DNA of 64,000 bases, from assembly GCA_903840315.1 (NCBI GenBank), contig CAIMFK010000003.1, forward strand, positions 62,001-126,000. The letters are read 5' to 3'. How positions within the stretch are numbered: position 1 is the stretch's first letter; each line of letters begins with the position of its first letter. Positions 1-8,494 of this stretch are shown here, in pieces. The DNA comes from an uncultured Candidatus Saccharibacteria bacterium (GTDB taxonomy: Bacteria > Patescibacteriota > Saccharimonadia > Saccharimonadales > UBA4665). The translations under genes and the position numbers were made by a program. Under the pieces are notes generated by a model. It saw nothing but the letters and a program-made list of their open reading frames with translations, did not search any database and was not told the DNA's origin.

Positions 1-245
1 TCCCTAGTTAAACCAATCTTTTCAAGCATTTCATTCAGAAGCTTGCCTGAAGCTCCAATGAAAGGCTTACCCATTTCATCCTCTTTTTTGCCTGGTGCTT
101 CTCCTATAAATACAACCTTAGAATCATGACTTCCGTCGCCAAAAACAAGCTGTGTAGCTCCGGACCTTAGTTCGGGACAAACATTGTCTCCGACAATTGT
201 CGCACTAAGCTTGTCTAATAAATGCTTCTTATTTCCTGATTCCAT
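1..245 (-). CDS. uracil-DNA glycosylase, family 4 (partial, C-terminus off the edge)
   Basis: Removes uracil from DNA in base-excision repair. The visible N-terminal 81 codons, read on the minus strand from the ATG at 245, contain the family 4 active-site block GEAPG-x-x-E-D, followed by GKPF-x-G and SGKLL. These match the uracil-binding loops of the Fe-S cluster glycosylases. One cysteine (in DNVCPEL) is in the right place for the first cluster ligand; the remaining ligands lie outside the window. The gene follows a small membrane-protein gene by 3 nt, so it is probably the distal member of the pnp transcription unit. The family call is fairly secure; completeness cannot be judged. Confidence 0.82.
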   Translation of the reverse strand, partial: MESGNKKHLLDKLSATIVGDNVCPELRSGATQLVFGDGSHDSKVVFIGEAPGKKEDEMGKPFIGASGKLLNEMLEKIGLTR

Positions 246-248
246 AAA

Positions 249-440
249 TTACTTATTCGGTTTAAAAACTTTTATTAATCTATTAATAAAAATTATTATC
301 AAAAGAAAAGTTCCGCCATATTCCCACCAGCTTCCTGTAAAAATTGCCCTGGACGCCAATAAGTAAATAAGGCCAACTAGAACCAGGCTTCCACCCAAGT
401 TCCAGTATCTAATATTTCGAGAACTTATTTTCTTTGCCAA
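249..440 (-). CDS. small two-helix membrane protein, unknown function
   Basis: A 63-residue protein with two predicted membrane segments (about residues 15-31 and 41-57) and basic ends (MAKKISSR at the start, KVFKPNK at the end). It lies 3 nt after pnp and 3 nt before the uracil-DNA glycosylase gene on the same strand, so it is probably co-transcribed with them. I recognise no family. The tight packing between two real genes and the clean amphipathic pattern favour a real gene over chance. Confidence 0.55.
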   Translation of the reverse strand: MAKKISSRNIRYWNLGGSLVLVGLIYLLASRAIFTGSWWEYGGTFLLIIIFINRLIKVFKPNK

Positions 441-443
441 GGT

Positions 444-2579
444 TTAATTCCCTTCTTTTTTTACGGCTTTCATGCTTAATTGTAGTCTTCCTCTGTCGTC
501 GATAGCAACTAGCTTAACGTCTACCTTGTCACCCTCATTAACAACATCAGTGGTTTTGTTTACGCGCTCTTCGCTAAGCTCACTAATGTGCACCAAGCCT
601 TCTTTACCTGGCATAATTTCAACGAAAGCTCCGAACTCTAAGACACTTACAACCTTACAGTTAGTGTAAATTCGTCCAACTTCTGGATCATCAGTAATGT
701 TCTTAATCCAAGCAATTGCACCATCGATTGATTCTTTGTTAGGACTTGCAATCATTACTGTGCCATCGTCCTTTATATCGATTTCGGCACCAGTTTCAGC
801 AATAATCTTATTGATAGTCTCGCCGCCCTTTCCAATGATCTCTCGAATCTTATCCGGATTAACCTTTATGGCCACAACCTGGGGAGCATATTTACTTAAC
901 TCTTTTCTAGGTCTCCCTAAAGTCTTGAGCATAATATCTAAAATGTGAGCTCTTCCTGCTTTGCCCTGCTCTAATGCCTGTGCAAGAATATCTATGCTTA
1001 GACCATGAACCTTCATATCCATTTGAAGTGCGTTAATTCCTTTGGAAGTTCCCGCAACCTTAAAGTCCATGTCGCCAGCAAAGTCTTCTGCATCTGCTAT
1101 GTCACTAAGAATGGCTACATTATCACCATCCATCATAAGACCCATAGCAATTCCACTTACAGGAGCTTTAAGAGGAACACCTGCGTCCATAAGTGCTAAA
1201 CAGCTTGAACAAGTAGCAGCCATTGAGGTACTACCATGCTGGCTCATAATTTCAGTAACTGAACGAATTACGTATGGAAACACTTCTTCTGAAGGAATCA
1301 CCGGAAGTAAAGCACGTTCAGCTAAGGCACTATGACCAATTTCGCGCCTACCTGGACTACCAAGTCTTCGGACTTCACCAACTGTGTAGCCAGGTGCATT
1401 GTAATGATGCATGTATCTCTTCTCAGAGCTTTTCTCCATAGTGTCAACAAGTTGTGCATAGCTTGTAGGAGCTAGCGTTACAATGTTTAATCCCTGGGTC
1501 ATTCCTCTTGTAAATAGACTTGAGCCGTGAGCTCTTGGTAAAAGCCCAACTTCAGCACTAATAGGTCGGATTTCTGTAAGTTTACGGCCATCAGGTCTTT
1601 CCCTATCTTCAAGAATACCTTTTCTTACATCCTTATTGATTGCTGAGCCAAAAGCTTCAAGATACGCAGACTTATTCTCTGCGAAAAACTCTTCACCATC
1701 CTTTTCTAGGAAATGGCCAAGTAGTTCGGCCTTAAGTTCGGCAATTTTTTCGTTCCTTGTAGGGTAGTCGACTCGGATTTTAGCACCCATCTTACCTTCT
1801 AGGAACTTATTTACTGCTTCTTGGATTTCCTCAGCAATACCAATCACAGAATAGTCCATTGGCTTAACACCAACTTTAGCAATAAGTTCTTTTTGAAGAC
1901 TAATGGCTGGCTGAATTGCATTTTGAGCAAATTCTAGAGCTTCAACAACTTCAGCTTCAGAAATTTCATTAGCGCCAGCTTCTACCATAGTGATAGCATG
2001 TTCTGTTCCAGCGACCACAAGATCAAGGTCACCCTTTTCAAGCTGTTCTAGGCTAGGTAGCGCCATTAACTTGCCATCTACCTTTCCAACTCTAATACCG
2101 GCTATAGGGCCATCGAATGGAGCTCCAGTTAGCATCAATGCAGTAGAGATAGCTATCATTGCAATTGAATCAGGACGAAAATCTGGATCTGCAGATAAAA
2201 CTGTAGCTATTGCCTGTACTTCATTTCTATAACCCTTAGGCCAAAGTGGTCTAATTGGTCGATCAATTAATCTTCCGATTAAAATCGCGTCATCACTTGG
2301 ACGACCTTCTCTTTTAATGAATCGACTACCGCTAATTTTTCCAGTTGCGTACATCTTTTCTTCGTATTCAATGCTCAGAGGAAAGTAGTCCATGTTTGGG
2401 TTGGATTCTGAACCAACCATAGCTGTTCCAAGAACAACTGTGTCACCATATCGAACAATAACTGAACTTGTGCTTCGAAAACCGACACGGTTAACTTCCA
2501 TGCTAAGTTTTCGTCCACAAAAATCAGTCTCAACACTAAGAATATCCTTGTTGTATGGATTTATTGTTATTTGACTCAT
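444..2579 (-). CDS. pnp: polynucleotide phosphorylase
   Basis: A 3'-to-5' phosphorolytic exoribonuclease of RNA decay. At 711 residues it is of the usual bacterial length. The two RNase PH-like domains are present (about 1-140 and 325-530). The second holds the phosphate/metal region with GSPGRREIGHSAL and later D-A-E-D-x-x-G-D-M-D-F-K. A KH domain follows (about 565-625, with IREIIGKGGETI), then an S1 domain (about 632-700, with FGAFVEI and GLVHISEL). The ATG at 2579 is preceded by AAAGG about 9 nt upstream, behind a small hairpin. It is downstream of rpsO, the classic rpsO-pnp order. Confidence 0.97.
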   Translation of the reverse strand: MSQITINPYNKDILSVETDFCGRKLSMEVNRVGFRSTSSVIVRYGDTVVLGTAMVGSESNPNMDYFPLSIEYEEKMYATGKISGSRFIKREGRPSDDAILIGRLIDRPIRPLWPKGYRNEVQAIATVLSADPDFRPDSIAMIAISTALMLTGAPFDGPIAGIRVGKVDGKLMALPSLEQLEKGDLDLVVAGTEHAITMVEAGANEISEAEVVEALEFAQNAIQPAISLQKELIAKVGVKPMDYSVIGIAEEIQEAVNKFLEGKMGAKIRVDYPTRNEKIAELKAELLGHFLEKDGEEFFAENKSAYLEAFGSAINKDVRKGILEDRERPDGRKLTEIRPISAEVGLLPRAHGSSLFTRGMTQGLNIVTLAPTSYAQLVDTMEKSSEKRYMHHYNAPGYTVGEVRRLGSPGRREIGHSALAERALLPVIPSEEVFPYVIRSVTEIMSQHGSTSMAATCSSCLALMDAGVPLKAPVSGIAMGLMMDGDNVAILSDIADAEDFAGDMDFKVAGTSKGINALQMDMKVHGLSIDILAQALEQGKAGRAHILDIMLKTLGRPRKELSKYAPQVVAIKVNPDKIREIIGKGGETINKIIAETGAEIDIKDDGTVMIASPNKESIDGAIAWIKNITDDPEVGRIYTNCKVVSVLEFGAFVEIMPGKEGLVHISELSEERVNKTTDVVNEGDKVDVKLVAIDDRGRLQLSMKAVKKEGN

Positions 2580-2592
2580 ATTTTTAACCTTT

Positions 2593-2610
2593 CTGTCTTT
2601 TCTAAGACAG
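2593..2610 (-). promoter_or_regulatory. hairpin in the pnp leader
   Basis: Inverted repeat CTGTCTT / AAGACAG (7 bp, 4-nt loop) just upstream of the pnp ribosome binding site. In E. coli the pnp leader is folded and cleaved by RNase III for autoregulation; that this hairpin does the same is inference only. Confidence 0.45.
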
Positions 2611-2752
2611 GTTCTTCAGTATTTTTACGAATAAGGTGCAAATATATACTTTAAATTACCTTGTGCGGCTAATTTTAGTAAGTAATATATCTGGTCTCTA
2701 TTCGTAAAAGTACTAGCTTTATTTAGTTTGTTAAAATGCACAAGCTTAGTTT

Positions 2753-2770
2753 TTCTTTCGCAAGAAAGAA
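2753..2770 (-). promoter_or_regulatory. hairpin between rpsO and pnp
   Basis: Perfect 7-bp stem TTCTTTC / GAAAGAA with a 4-nt loop, 16 nt past the rpsO stop. On the minus strand it is followed by AAAAACT rather than a T-run, so it looks like a processing or stability hairpin, not an intrinsic terminator. Confidence 0.45.
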
Positions 2771-2786
2771 ACTCAAAGTTTAAGCA

Positions 2787-3053
2787 CTATTTACGGAGTC
2801 CGATTTTTTGGATTAAATCTAGATATGCCTGGCCGTCTTTATCGGCTAGATACTTTAATAGTCTTCTTCTTCGTCCGACCATCTGTAATAAAGCTCTTCT
2901 TGCTGAAAAGTCTTTTTTAGAAACCTTTAGGTGCTCAGTTAGCTCTTTAATTCTTTCAGTTAAAATACCAACCTGAACTGCAACAGATCCAGTGTCTTTC
3001 TTGTTTACTTGTAGGCTGTCTACTAAGCCATTTTTCTTCTCACGAGTTATCAT
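2787..3053 (-). CDS. rpsO: 30S ribosomal protein S15
   Basis: Primary 16S rRNA-binding protein of the small subunit platform. The 88-residue length is standard. The family signature is clear: TGS at 22-24, QV-x-x-LT-x-RI-x-x-LT-x-HL, then RR-x-LL-x-x-VG-x-RRRLL-x-YL. It sits between truB and pnp on the same strand. The conserved bacterial order truB-ribF-rpsO-pnp is kept except that ribF is absent, which fits a reduced CPR genome that does not make FAD from riboflavin at this locus. Confidence 0.97.
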   Translation of the reverse strand: MITREKKNGLVDSLQVNKKDTGSVAVQVGILTERIKELTEHLKVSKKDFSARRALLQMVGRRRRLLKYLADKDGQAYLDLIQKIGLRK

Positions 3054-3107
3054 ACTTAAGGGTTATTTTAACAAAAACTTCACAATAAATCAAGATGTCT
3101 TATTATT

Positions 3108-3803
3108 TTATTCATTATTTATATCTTGAGTAATTAATTTCTGTTCTAGGTTATCAGAATCTATATCGCTAATTGCGTAAGATTTACTAATATCATAGTC
3201 AGCTATAGAAGTCCTTCTTATGTGGGTCGCATAAGCTCCCACTCCTAGTTTTTCCCCAATATCATTTACTAGTGATCTAATATAGGTGCCGCTACTTACA
3301 CTAGTGGTAAAGCTAATATGAGGATATTCATAAATTACTTTGTCTATGCTGTATATTTCTACTGGCCTGGATTTTAGTTCAACTGCCTTGCCTTCCCTAG
3401 CTAACTTATAGGATCTAACTCCATTTATCTTAATTGCTGAATATGCCGGAGGAATTTGGTCAATTTTACCAATGTAGCTAGAGATGGACTGTTTGACCTT
3501 CTCTTCAGATGGTTCTTCATCTGAAACACTAAACTTTTCACCCTCTTCGTCTCCGGTGCTAGACTTAACTCCTAATCTCATCTTTACTTCATATGTCTTG
3601 TCTTTTTTGGTTAGATAATCGGCTTTTTTTGTAAATGAACCAATTAATAGAATCATGAGTCCGCTGGCAAGCGGATCAAGCGTTCCGGCATGTCCAACCT
3701 TCACCTTCTTTGATTCAGCTATTCTCGCAAAAGACCTAATCTTAGCAACACAATCAAAAGAACTCCAGCCTTCTGGTTTGTCTATTAATAAAATTCCATT
3801 CAT
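3108..3803 (-). CDS. truB: tRNA pseudouridine-55 synthase
   Basis: Isomerises uridine 55 in the T-loop of tRNAs. The 231 residues start with GILLIDKPEGWSS. The catalytic aspartate motif GHAGTLDPLASGLM is at about 38-51, and the later RSYKLAREG, KSRPVEIY and SSGTYIRSLVNDIGE blocks match the family. The C-terminal PUA domain is essentially missing, as is common in short TruBs. The start ATG at 3803 lies only 7 nt downstream of TAGAAT, so the mRNA is probably leaderless. That promoter lies inside the 52-bp repeat that borders the chemotaxis island. Confidence 0.96.
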   Translation of the reverse strand: MNGILLIDKPEGWSSFDCVAKIRSFARIAESKKVKVGHAGTLDPLASGLMILLIGSFTKKADYLTKKDKTYEVKMRLGVKSSTGDEEGEKFSVSDEEPSEEKVKQSISSYIGKIDQIPPAYSAIKINGVRSYKLAREGKAVELKSRPVEIYSIDKVIYEYPHISFTTSVSSGTYIRSLVNDIGEKLGVGAYATHIRRTSIADYDISKSYAISDIDSDNLEQKLITQDINNE

Positions 3804-3804
3804 T

Positions 3805-3856
3805 CTTGGGATTCTACACTAATATTTTAAAACAAAGTAATTACTAGTTAGTTGGT
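3805..3856. repeat. 52-bp direct repeat, copy 1 (truB side of chemotaxis island)
   Basis: Bases 3805-3856 are identical to 10900-10951 in the same orientation, by direct comparison of the two stretches. This copy contains the truB -10 box (TAGAAT on the minus strand, 3811-3816) and, at its other end, the last two codons and stop of the distal CheY gene. It is the left boundary of the putative chemotaxis island. Confidence 0.95.
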
Positions 3857-4246
3857 TGGTTCGAAGCGTTTCTCTGAAGTACCAAGTACTTCCTTAGCTT
3901 TATTTATAATGTCGGAAGTTGAAGTCTTATCTTTCGTGAAATAAGCAACGATAGGTCCTGCGCTCATTACCTCTGCACCCTTAACATCCGCAGCTATACT
4001 GGTAAGCATGACGACAGGAATGTTTTTCAATTCATCATGTTTTTGTTTTGCCGAGAGGACTTCTTCTCCTGTCATTACGGGCATAACCAGATCCAGAAAA
4101 ACTAATTGTGGCGGACTCGCTAGCATTTTATCCATAGCGTCTTGACCGTTTTCAGCGGTCTCAACTTCAAACCCACCTTGAGTTAATGCTGTCTGATATA
4201 TTTCCCTAAAAAATTCTGAGTCATCTACGACGAGTACTTTAGTCAT
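3848..4246 (-). CDS. CheY-like single-domain response regulator (distal)
   Basis: A stand-alone receiver domain of 132 residues. The acidic pair is D8-D9, the phospho-acceptor is D52 (in LDLVMP), the conserved Thr/Ser position is T82 (VMLTS) and the lysine is K105 (YFTKDK). Expected to be phosphorylated by CheA and to act on the motility machinery or as a phosphate sink. The gene is last in the chemotaxis operon, 7 nt after cheD. Its final two codons and stop fall inside the 52-bp repeat, as though the original 3' end had been replaced at the insertion point. A TATAAT lies 6 nt upstream of the ATG but overlaps the end of cheD, so it may be fortuitous. Confidence 0.9.
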   Translation of the reverse strand: MTKVLVVDDSEFFREIYQTALTQGGFEVETAENGQDAMDKMLASPPQLVFLDLVMPVMTGEEVLSAKQKHDELKNIPVVMLTSIAADVKGAEVMSAGPIVAYFTKDKTSTSDIINKAKEVLGTSEKRFEPTN

Positions 4247-4253
4247 AAGAGTA

Positions 4254-4757
4254 TTATATTATCTTAACGAGCTCAGTGTCAAATGTATCATCTGTTTTAA
4301 CCTGCGCACAGGTAATGGTAACTTTACCGTTTTCGAGCTCAAATAAAACACTTCGTGCCCTACCTCCCCCTATTTCCTCGCCCATAATAGGAATTTTTAA
4401 TGTAGTCAGTAGTCTTTTAGTTTCTTCTATATTTCTTTTTCCAATGCTGCCATTGCTGTCTTCGGGGCCGGTAAACATCTGTGCTCCGCCAGCTATTTTT
4501 GCAATTAGATCGGTTAATTGAATATTTTTAGCAATAAATTGTTCAACGACTTGATTCACCGCCGTATCAACGTTTCTTAGAGAATTAGACAAATCATTCT
4601 CTTCTCTGGGTAACATGCAGTGAAGTAATGCGCCTATTTTAGCTTGAGGAGCGTATAGGCAAATAACAATGCAGGAACCTATGCCAATGGTTGAAAGTAC
4701 GTCTGGGGCACTTGCAATCGCATAATCTGCAGTTGGTACTTGAATTATTCTCGACAT
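4254..4757 (-). CDS. cheD: chemoreceptor glutamine deamidase CheD
   Basis: Deamidates glutamines on chemoreceptors and binds CheC in adaptation systems of the Bacillus/Thermotoga type. The 167-residue protein has the CheD catalytic layout: T23 and C29 in STIGIGSCIVICLY, and H46 in ALLHCMLP. These correspond to Thr, Cys and His of the characterised enzymes. The later KIAGGAQMF and GGGRARSVLF blocks also match. It lies 1 nt downstream of cheC, the usual CheC-CheD pairing. Cytoplasmic. Confidence 0.94.
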   Translation of the reverse strand: MSRIIQVPTADYAIASAPDVLSTIGIGSCIVICLYAPQAKIGALLHCMLPREENDLSNSLRNVDTAVNQVVEQFIAKNIQLTDLIAKIAGGAQMFTGPEDSNGSIGKRNIEETKRLLTTLKIPIMGEEIGGGRARSVLFELENGKVTITCAQVKTDDTFDTELVKII

Positions 4758-4758
4758 G

Positions 4759-5343
4759 TTAGAGCTTTGTCAGATCTTTACTTTTTGAAATTATTAGATT
4801 TGTTGTGTCGTTATCAAAAATAAAGACCATTGAAAGTGGAATTTTACCTGCCCCAATTGAAAGGCTAACCTGAGCGCACAGAAGGTCTGCGTTCGTCATA
4901 CCTACCTCACTCACTATTTCATTAAGAATGGCTCTCGACATGTCTGTCGCAGCGGTTGGAACAGACTGCATTAATTTTAATGATAAAAGTCTTGCTATGC
5001 CTCCGAGACACGCACCCGCAATAATATTAGCTATTTCTCTGAGAGCATCCATACGCATATCTTTATCAACTTCCACTAAAAGCTTTGCTGAATCTTCAGG
5101 CTTCATCAAAAGGACTACCGCCCCCTGGCCATCACCTAGGATTCGAATAAATACGCTGTCTTTAATTTCATCTGCTTGCCCAAGGCTGTCAGCCACGAAT
5201 TCCATTTTTTGCATTATGATCTCAGGTTTAGTAACAATTGTTTTTTGTCTGAGAATATTCTCAATTGGGCGCACCGTTTTTTGGGCCATAATATTGGCGG
5301 TTTCTCTTAGTAAATCTTTTGAAAATGAGTCAAGAGTTTCCAT
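4759..5343 (-). CDS. cheC: CheY-P phosphatase CheC, two active sites
   Basis: Dephosphorylates CheY-P and partners with CheD. The CheC/FliY active-site pattern [DS]-x3-E-x2-N-x22-P occurs twice in 194 residues. The first is D10-x3-E14-x2-N17 followed by a proline 23 residues on; the second starts with DALREIAN near residue 98 and ends at the proline of QSVPTA. Both are intact, which is the true CheC arrangement rather than the one-site CheX form. The start codon overlaps the cheA stop by one base (TAATG), so translation is probably coupled. Confidence 0.93.
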   Translation of the reverse strand: METLDSFSKDLLRETANIMAQKTVRPIENILRQKTIVTKPEIIMQKMEFVADSLGQADEIKDSVFIRILGDGQGAVVLLMKPEDSAKLLVEVDKDMRMDALREIANIIAGACLGGIARLLSLKLMQSVPTAATDMSRAILNEIVSEVGMTNADLLCAQVSLSIGAGKIPLSMVFIFDNDTTNLIISKSKDLTKL

Positions 5344-6968
5344 TATTGTATAAAGCTCCTTGGATTAATAAGTAAAATACTGCGACCATCACCGATTATT
5401 GTTACTCCTGAAAAATAATCAACATCTTTAATTAATTTCGGAAGTGGCTTAATGACCGTCTCAATTGCTGAAACGATTTGATCCACCGCTAGTGCAATCT
5501 TTTCGCCATCGATATTTAGTATGACCAGATAAGCATTTTTACTTGAATCACCGTTGTTCTCCGCGTAATTAAAGCGAACAACTGGAATTTCTTGGTCTTT
5601 GTAGCGGAAGGCTTCTTGGCCTGCGCTATTTATTATTTCAATATCAGATATTCTCAGAGAAATTTCAACTCCCGCCGCAACGAGTGCGTAGTCTTGTGAT
5701 CCAATATGAACGATTAATGTTCTAACGACCGATACCATTAGCGGAAGCTTAAGGATAAAAGTCGTTCCCTGGCCCTTTGCAGTCTCTATATCTATCGAAC
5801 CACCAAATTCTTCGATCGTTCTTTTGACGACCTCAAGACCAACGCCACGTCCAGAAATAAGGCTTACTTCATTAGCGGTCGAGATACCGGAAAAGAGAGC
5901 TTTTCGTAACCCGATTTGGTCGTTACTAGCAACTCCAGATTTTTTTGCGACAGCTTCCCAGTTTATACCATCTCCATTATCTCTAACTTCAACCACAGCA
6001 AAATCACGATCAGCTCGCGCAGAAATTGTTATTATGCCCTTTGATCCGATTCCATGGTCAGCTGCATTACGCACAAGGTGTGTCAAAGGTTCGTCAAGAC
6101 GTTCTACGATAGTTCTGTCGAGTTCCAGATCGCCACCTTCAATCTTGAGCTCAATCTCTTTGTTGAGCATTCGGCCAATATCACGCACTGTTCGCGGAAA
6201 ATGATCAAAAACCATACTGAGTGGTACGGTACGAATTTTCATTATTTGAAACCGTATCACCTCAATTATTTTATCTAATTTGTCTTGAGCTTGAGACAAT
6301 AATGGATCATCTAGATCTTTGAGTAATGTCTGCATAGTAAGCCGATCAACCATTAACTCTTCAAGTGATCCAATTATGTTATCTAGTTGCTCAACTTTAA
6401 CGGGGATTGTTTTTATAGACAGTTTTATGGGTTCAGTTTCTTTGTATTCAGGCTTTGGGGGTGCAGCAGTGGTATTTTTTTTGATTTCAACTTTGGGAGC
6501 GGGTGTTGCAGCTTCTGCTAAAGGGGCAGTCTCCTGCTGCTCACTCTTTTGCAAATGCTCAGTTTTGCCTGCTCCAATAGTTGCAACGCCGGCTGCCTTT
6601 TTCAGCTCTTCAATGAGTGTTTCGTTACCCTGTTCAACTCCTTCGGCTTCAATTTTCTGAACGGAAGTAGTGAGTGCATCGAGCGATGCGAATAAAAGAT
6701 CCGCAAGCGCAGGGTCTACTTTTTTACCATTTTCTTTAATTTCATAAAAAACATCTTCGACTACATGGCATAGATAGCCAGTTTCCTTAAAGCCCATTGC
6801 AGCACTTTGACCTTTTAGTGAATGAGCTGCGCGAAATATTTCGTTTATTGCTTCATTGCTAGTGGGTTCCTTCTCAAGTTTAAGTAGCTCCGTATTGAGT
6901 GTCTCAAGATACTTTTTTGCAGTTGTAACAAATAAGTCCTTATATTGGGCGACTTCATCGCTATTCAT
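5343..6968 (-). CDS. cheA: chemotaxis histidine kinase CheA
   Basis: Receptor-coupled histidine kinase that phosphorylates CheY and CheB-type receivers. Domain order over 541 residues: HPt domain with phospho-histidine H49 (AAHSLKGQSAA); a low-complexity Ala/Pro/Glu linker about 125-180 where a P2 docking domain would normally be; dimerisation helices about 185-255; the ATPase with N-box NAADHG (301-306), DNGDG (330-334) and GRGVG (373-377); and a CheW-like regulatory domain 410-541. The protein is short because P2 is missing. Overlaps cheB by 8 nt and cheC by 1 nt. Confidence 0.97.
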   Translation of the reverse strand: MNSDEVAQYKDLFVTTAKKYLETLNTELLKLEKEPTSNEAINEIFRAAHSLKGQSAAMGFKETGYLCHVVEDVFYEIKENGKKVDPALADLLFASLDALTTSVQKIEAEGVEQGNETLIEELKKAAGVATIGAGKTEHLQKSEQQETAPLAEAATPAPKVEIKKNTTAAPPKPEYKETEPIKLSIKTIPVKVEQLDNIIGSLEELMVDRLTMQTLLKDLDDPLLSQAQDKLDKIIEVIRFQIMKIRTVPLSMVFDHFPRTVRDIGRMLNKEIELKIEGGDLELDRTIVERLDEPLTHLVRNAADHGIGSKGIITISARADRDFAVVEVRDNGDGINWEAVAKKSGVASNDQIGLRKALFSGISTANEVSLISGRGVGLEVVKRTIEEFGGSIDIETAKGQGTTFILKLPLMVSVVRTLIVHIGSQDYALVAAGVEISLRISDIEIINSAGQEAFRYKDQEIPVVRFNYAENNGDSSKNAYLVILNIDGEKIALAVDQIVSAIETVIKPLPKLIKDVDYFSGVTIIGDGRSILLINPRSFIQ

Positions 6969-7581
6969 TTGCCATGCTCCAGAGTTTAATCGCGTCCGGA
7001 ATTTCTTTAAGCGAAAGTGATTGATCGGCTAAATGGCTAGCAATTATTGCGTGCGGCATACTCGAAATTTCTGCCGTAATTTGGTCTTGCACAATAGTGT
7101 GACCTCCAAATTGCTTCAGTGTTCGCATTCCTTCTAAGCCGTCCTCCCCCATACCCGTTAAAATAATCCCGAGAGTTTTTTCACCAAATATTTTTGCAAC
7201 AGATTTCATGAGTATGTCAATTGAAGGAGTAAGAGAATCGTCTGACGTAAGGAGGTGAACGCGCAGCACGTCGTTATCGTCTTTTACGATCTCCATATTT
7301 CCATCCCCGGGCGCTACATAAATAACACCCTCCTCGACGATTAGTCCGTCTGAGCCAAGTTGGATATTAATATCAAACTTGGATTTAAGCAGTTTTACGA
7401 AGTCGGGTAAAAAATTTGCAAGCATGTGTTGTGCGATGAAGATTGTCGGAACTGACGTATCGTTTAATTCATCGAAAATAGTCGTAAGAGCTTTTGGCCC
7501 TCCAGTTGATGAGCCAATCACAATAGCCTTCTTAGGACGAAGGTCAGTGGATTGTCTTGTTATGCTACTGGAGGATGCCAT
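6961..7581 (-). CDS. cheB: CheB-type methylesterase without receiver domain
   Basis: Hydrolyses glutamyl methyl esters on chemoreceptors. The 206 residues hold only the catalytic domain, with the Ser-His-Asp triad at S25 (GSSTGGP), H52 (AQHM) and D147 (TGMGEDG). The N-terminal receiver of canonical CheB is absent, and a separate 117-residue receiver gene lies 13 nt upstream, so the two may act in trans or the receiver may simply be the chemotaxis CheY. No cheR methyltransferase gene is present in the window, so the substrate methylation must come from elsewhere or the enzyme works only as a deamidase. Overlaps cheA by 8 nt. Confidence 0.93.
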   Translation of the reverse strand: MASSSSITRQSTDLRPKKAIVIGSSTGGPKALTTIFDELNDTSVPTIFIAQHMLANFLPDFVKLLKSKFDINIQLGSDGLIVEEGVIYVAPGDGNMEIVKDDNDVLRVHLLTSDDSLTPSIDILMKSVAKIFGEKTLGIILTGMGEDGLEGMRTLKQFGGHTIVQDQITAEISSMPHAIIASHLADQSLSLKEIPDAIKLWSMANE

Positions 7582-7594
7582 TACGTTAGGGCTC

Positions 7595-7948
7595 CTACGC
7601 CAATGTGTCTATCATTGCTATCACTTCAGTTGCATCGTAGGGCTTCACGAGATACCCACGTGCACCTAATGACTTGGCTTCTTCGATTATTTCTTTTTGA
7701 TCGACGGAAGAAATAATTGCTATAGATTTTGCCGATGAACCGATTTCTTTCAAGACTTCTATACCATCTTTTCCGGGCATAATAATATCAAGGAGCATGA
7801 CATCGGGTTGCATTTGATCGAATTTCTTAAGTGCATCATTACCGTCTACCGCCTCATCGAGTTCTGCATCACTATATTTACTTTTTAAGATGATATTTTT
7901 GAGAATTGCCCGCATGAAGGCGCTGTCGTCTACAATTAATATTTTCAT
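7595..7948 (-). CDS. cheY: CheY response regulator
   Basis: A 117-residue receiver very close to classical CheY: acidic pair D7-D8, phospho-acceptor D54 (MLLDIIMPGKDG), Ser at the Thr/Ser position (AIISS) and K102 (LVKPYD). It is placed between cheW and cheB, so it could be the main motor-control CheY or the detached receiver of CheB. Six nt separate it from cheW, and CTTTT-free A-rich spacers around it give no separate promoter. Confidence 0.94.
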   Translation of the reverse strand: MKILIVDDSAFMRAILKNIILKSKYSDAELDEAVDGNDALKKFDQMQPDVMLLDIIMPGKDGIEVLKEIGSSAKSIAIISSVDQKEIIEEAKSLGARGYLVKPYDATEVIAMIDTLA

Positions 7949-7953
7949 TTTAC

Positions 7954-8490
7954 TTACTCCTCTTTAACTATAGTATCATTTGTCTGTTCAGATGTTACGT
8001 GCTCAATTTCTCGTTGTACTGACTTGGTGATGATGGCCTCGAGGTTCAGAAAAAGCAGAACATTATCCTTATTTTTGTCGCCCTCGGGAAGTATTACTCC
8101 CGAAATGTACTCAGCATCAACTTTTGATTTTATGAGCTTAGGGGCTACCTTAAATTCACTCTCTGCATAAGAAGTGATTTCCTGAATTGAAGTCACAAGC
8201 ATGCCTACTATCTCCTCATCATTTCCGGGCGCATCAATAAGAATGATATATGGTCTTGGATCTTCCTTGTTACCAATATTGAGAATAGTTTCAAGATCAA
8301 TAATGGGAACAATTTTTCCACGAATGTTAATGATTCCTGAAATATAGCTACTACTATTCGGAACCGGGGTTATGGTATCAACTTTAGCAACTTCTCGGAT
8401 TGAATGAATATTAGCGGCAAAGGTTTCATTTCCAACCTCGAAGACTACTACCTGTGTCATTTTTACCTGAAGTTTGTCATCGTCTTGCAT
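7954..8490 (-). CDS. cheW: chemotaxis coupling protein CheW
   Basis: Adaptor linking chemoreceptor tips to CheA. The 178-residue protein shows the two-lobed SH3-like CheW pattern: VVVFEVGNETFA at the start of the fold, IREV at 31-34, and the receptor/CheA interface motif NIRGKIVPIIDL at 55-66. An extra acidic tail of about 20 residues follows the fold. Could alternatively start at M11 (MTQVVVF), since the first ten residues are polar and not part of the fold. Lies 4 nt after the chemoreceptor gene. Confidence 0.95.
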   Translation of the reverse strand: MQDDDKLQVKMTQVVVFEVGNETFAANIHSIREVAKVDTITPVPNSSSYISGIINIRGKIVPIIDLETILNIGNKEDPRPYIILIDAPGNDEEIVGMLVTSIQEITSYAESEFKVAPKLIKSKVDAEYISGVILPEGDKNKDNVLLFLNLEAIITKSVQREIEHVTSEQTNDTIVKEE

Positions 8491-8494
8491 AGTA

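Noticed and set aside
184-366. Open frames on the plus strand opposite pnp, cheA, groEL, valS and other long genes
   Set aside because: They are antisense shadows of well-supported genes, without ribosome binding sites or recognisable domains.
2753-2770. Intrinsic terminator after rpsO
   Set aside because: The stem is short and no T-run follows on the minus strand; the A-rich sequence is on the wrong side.
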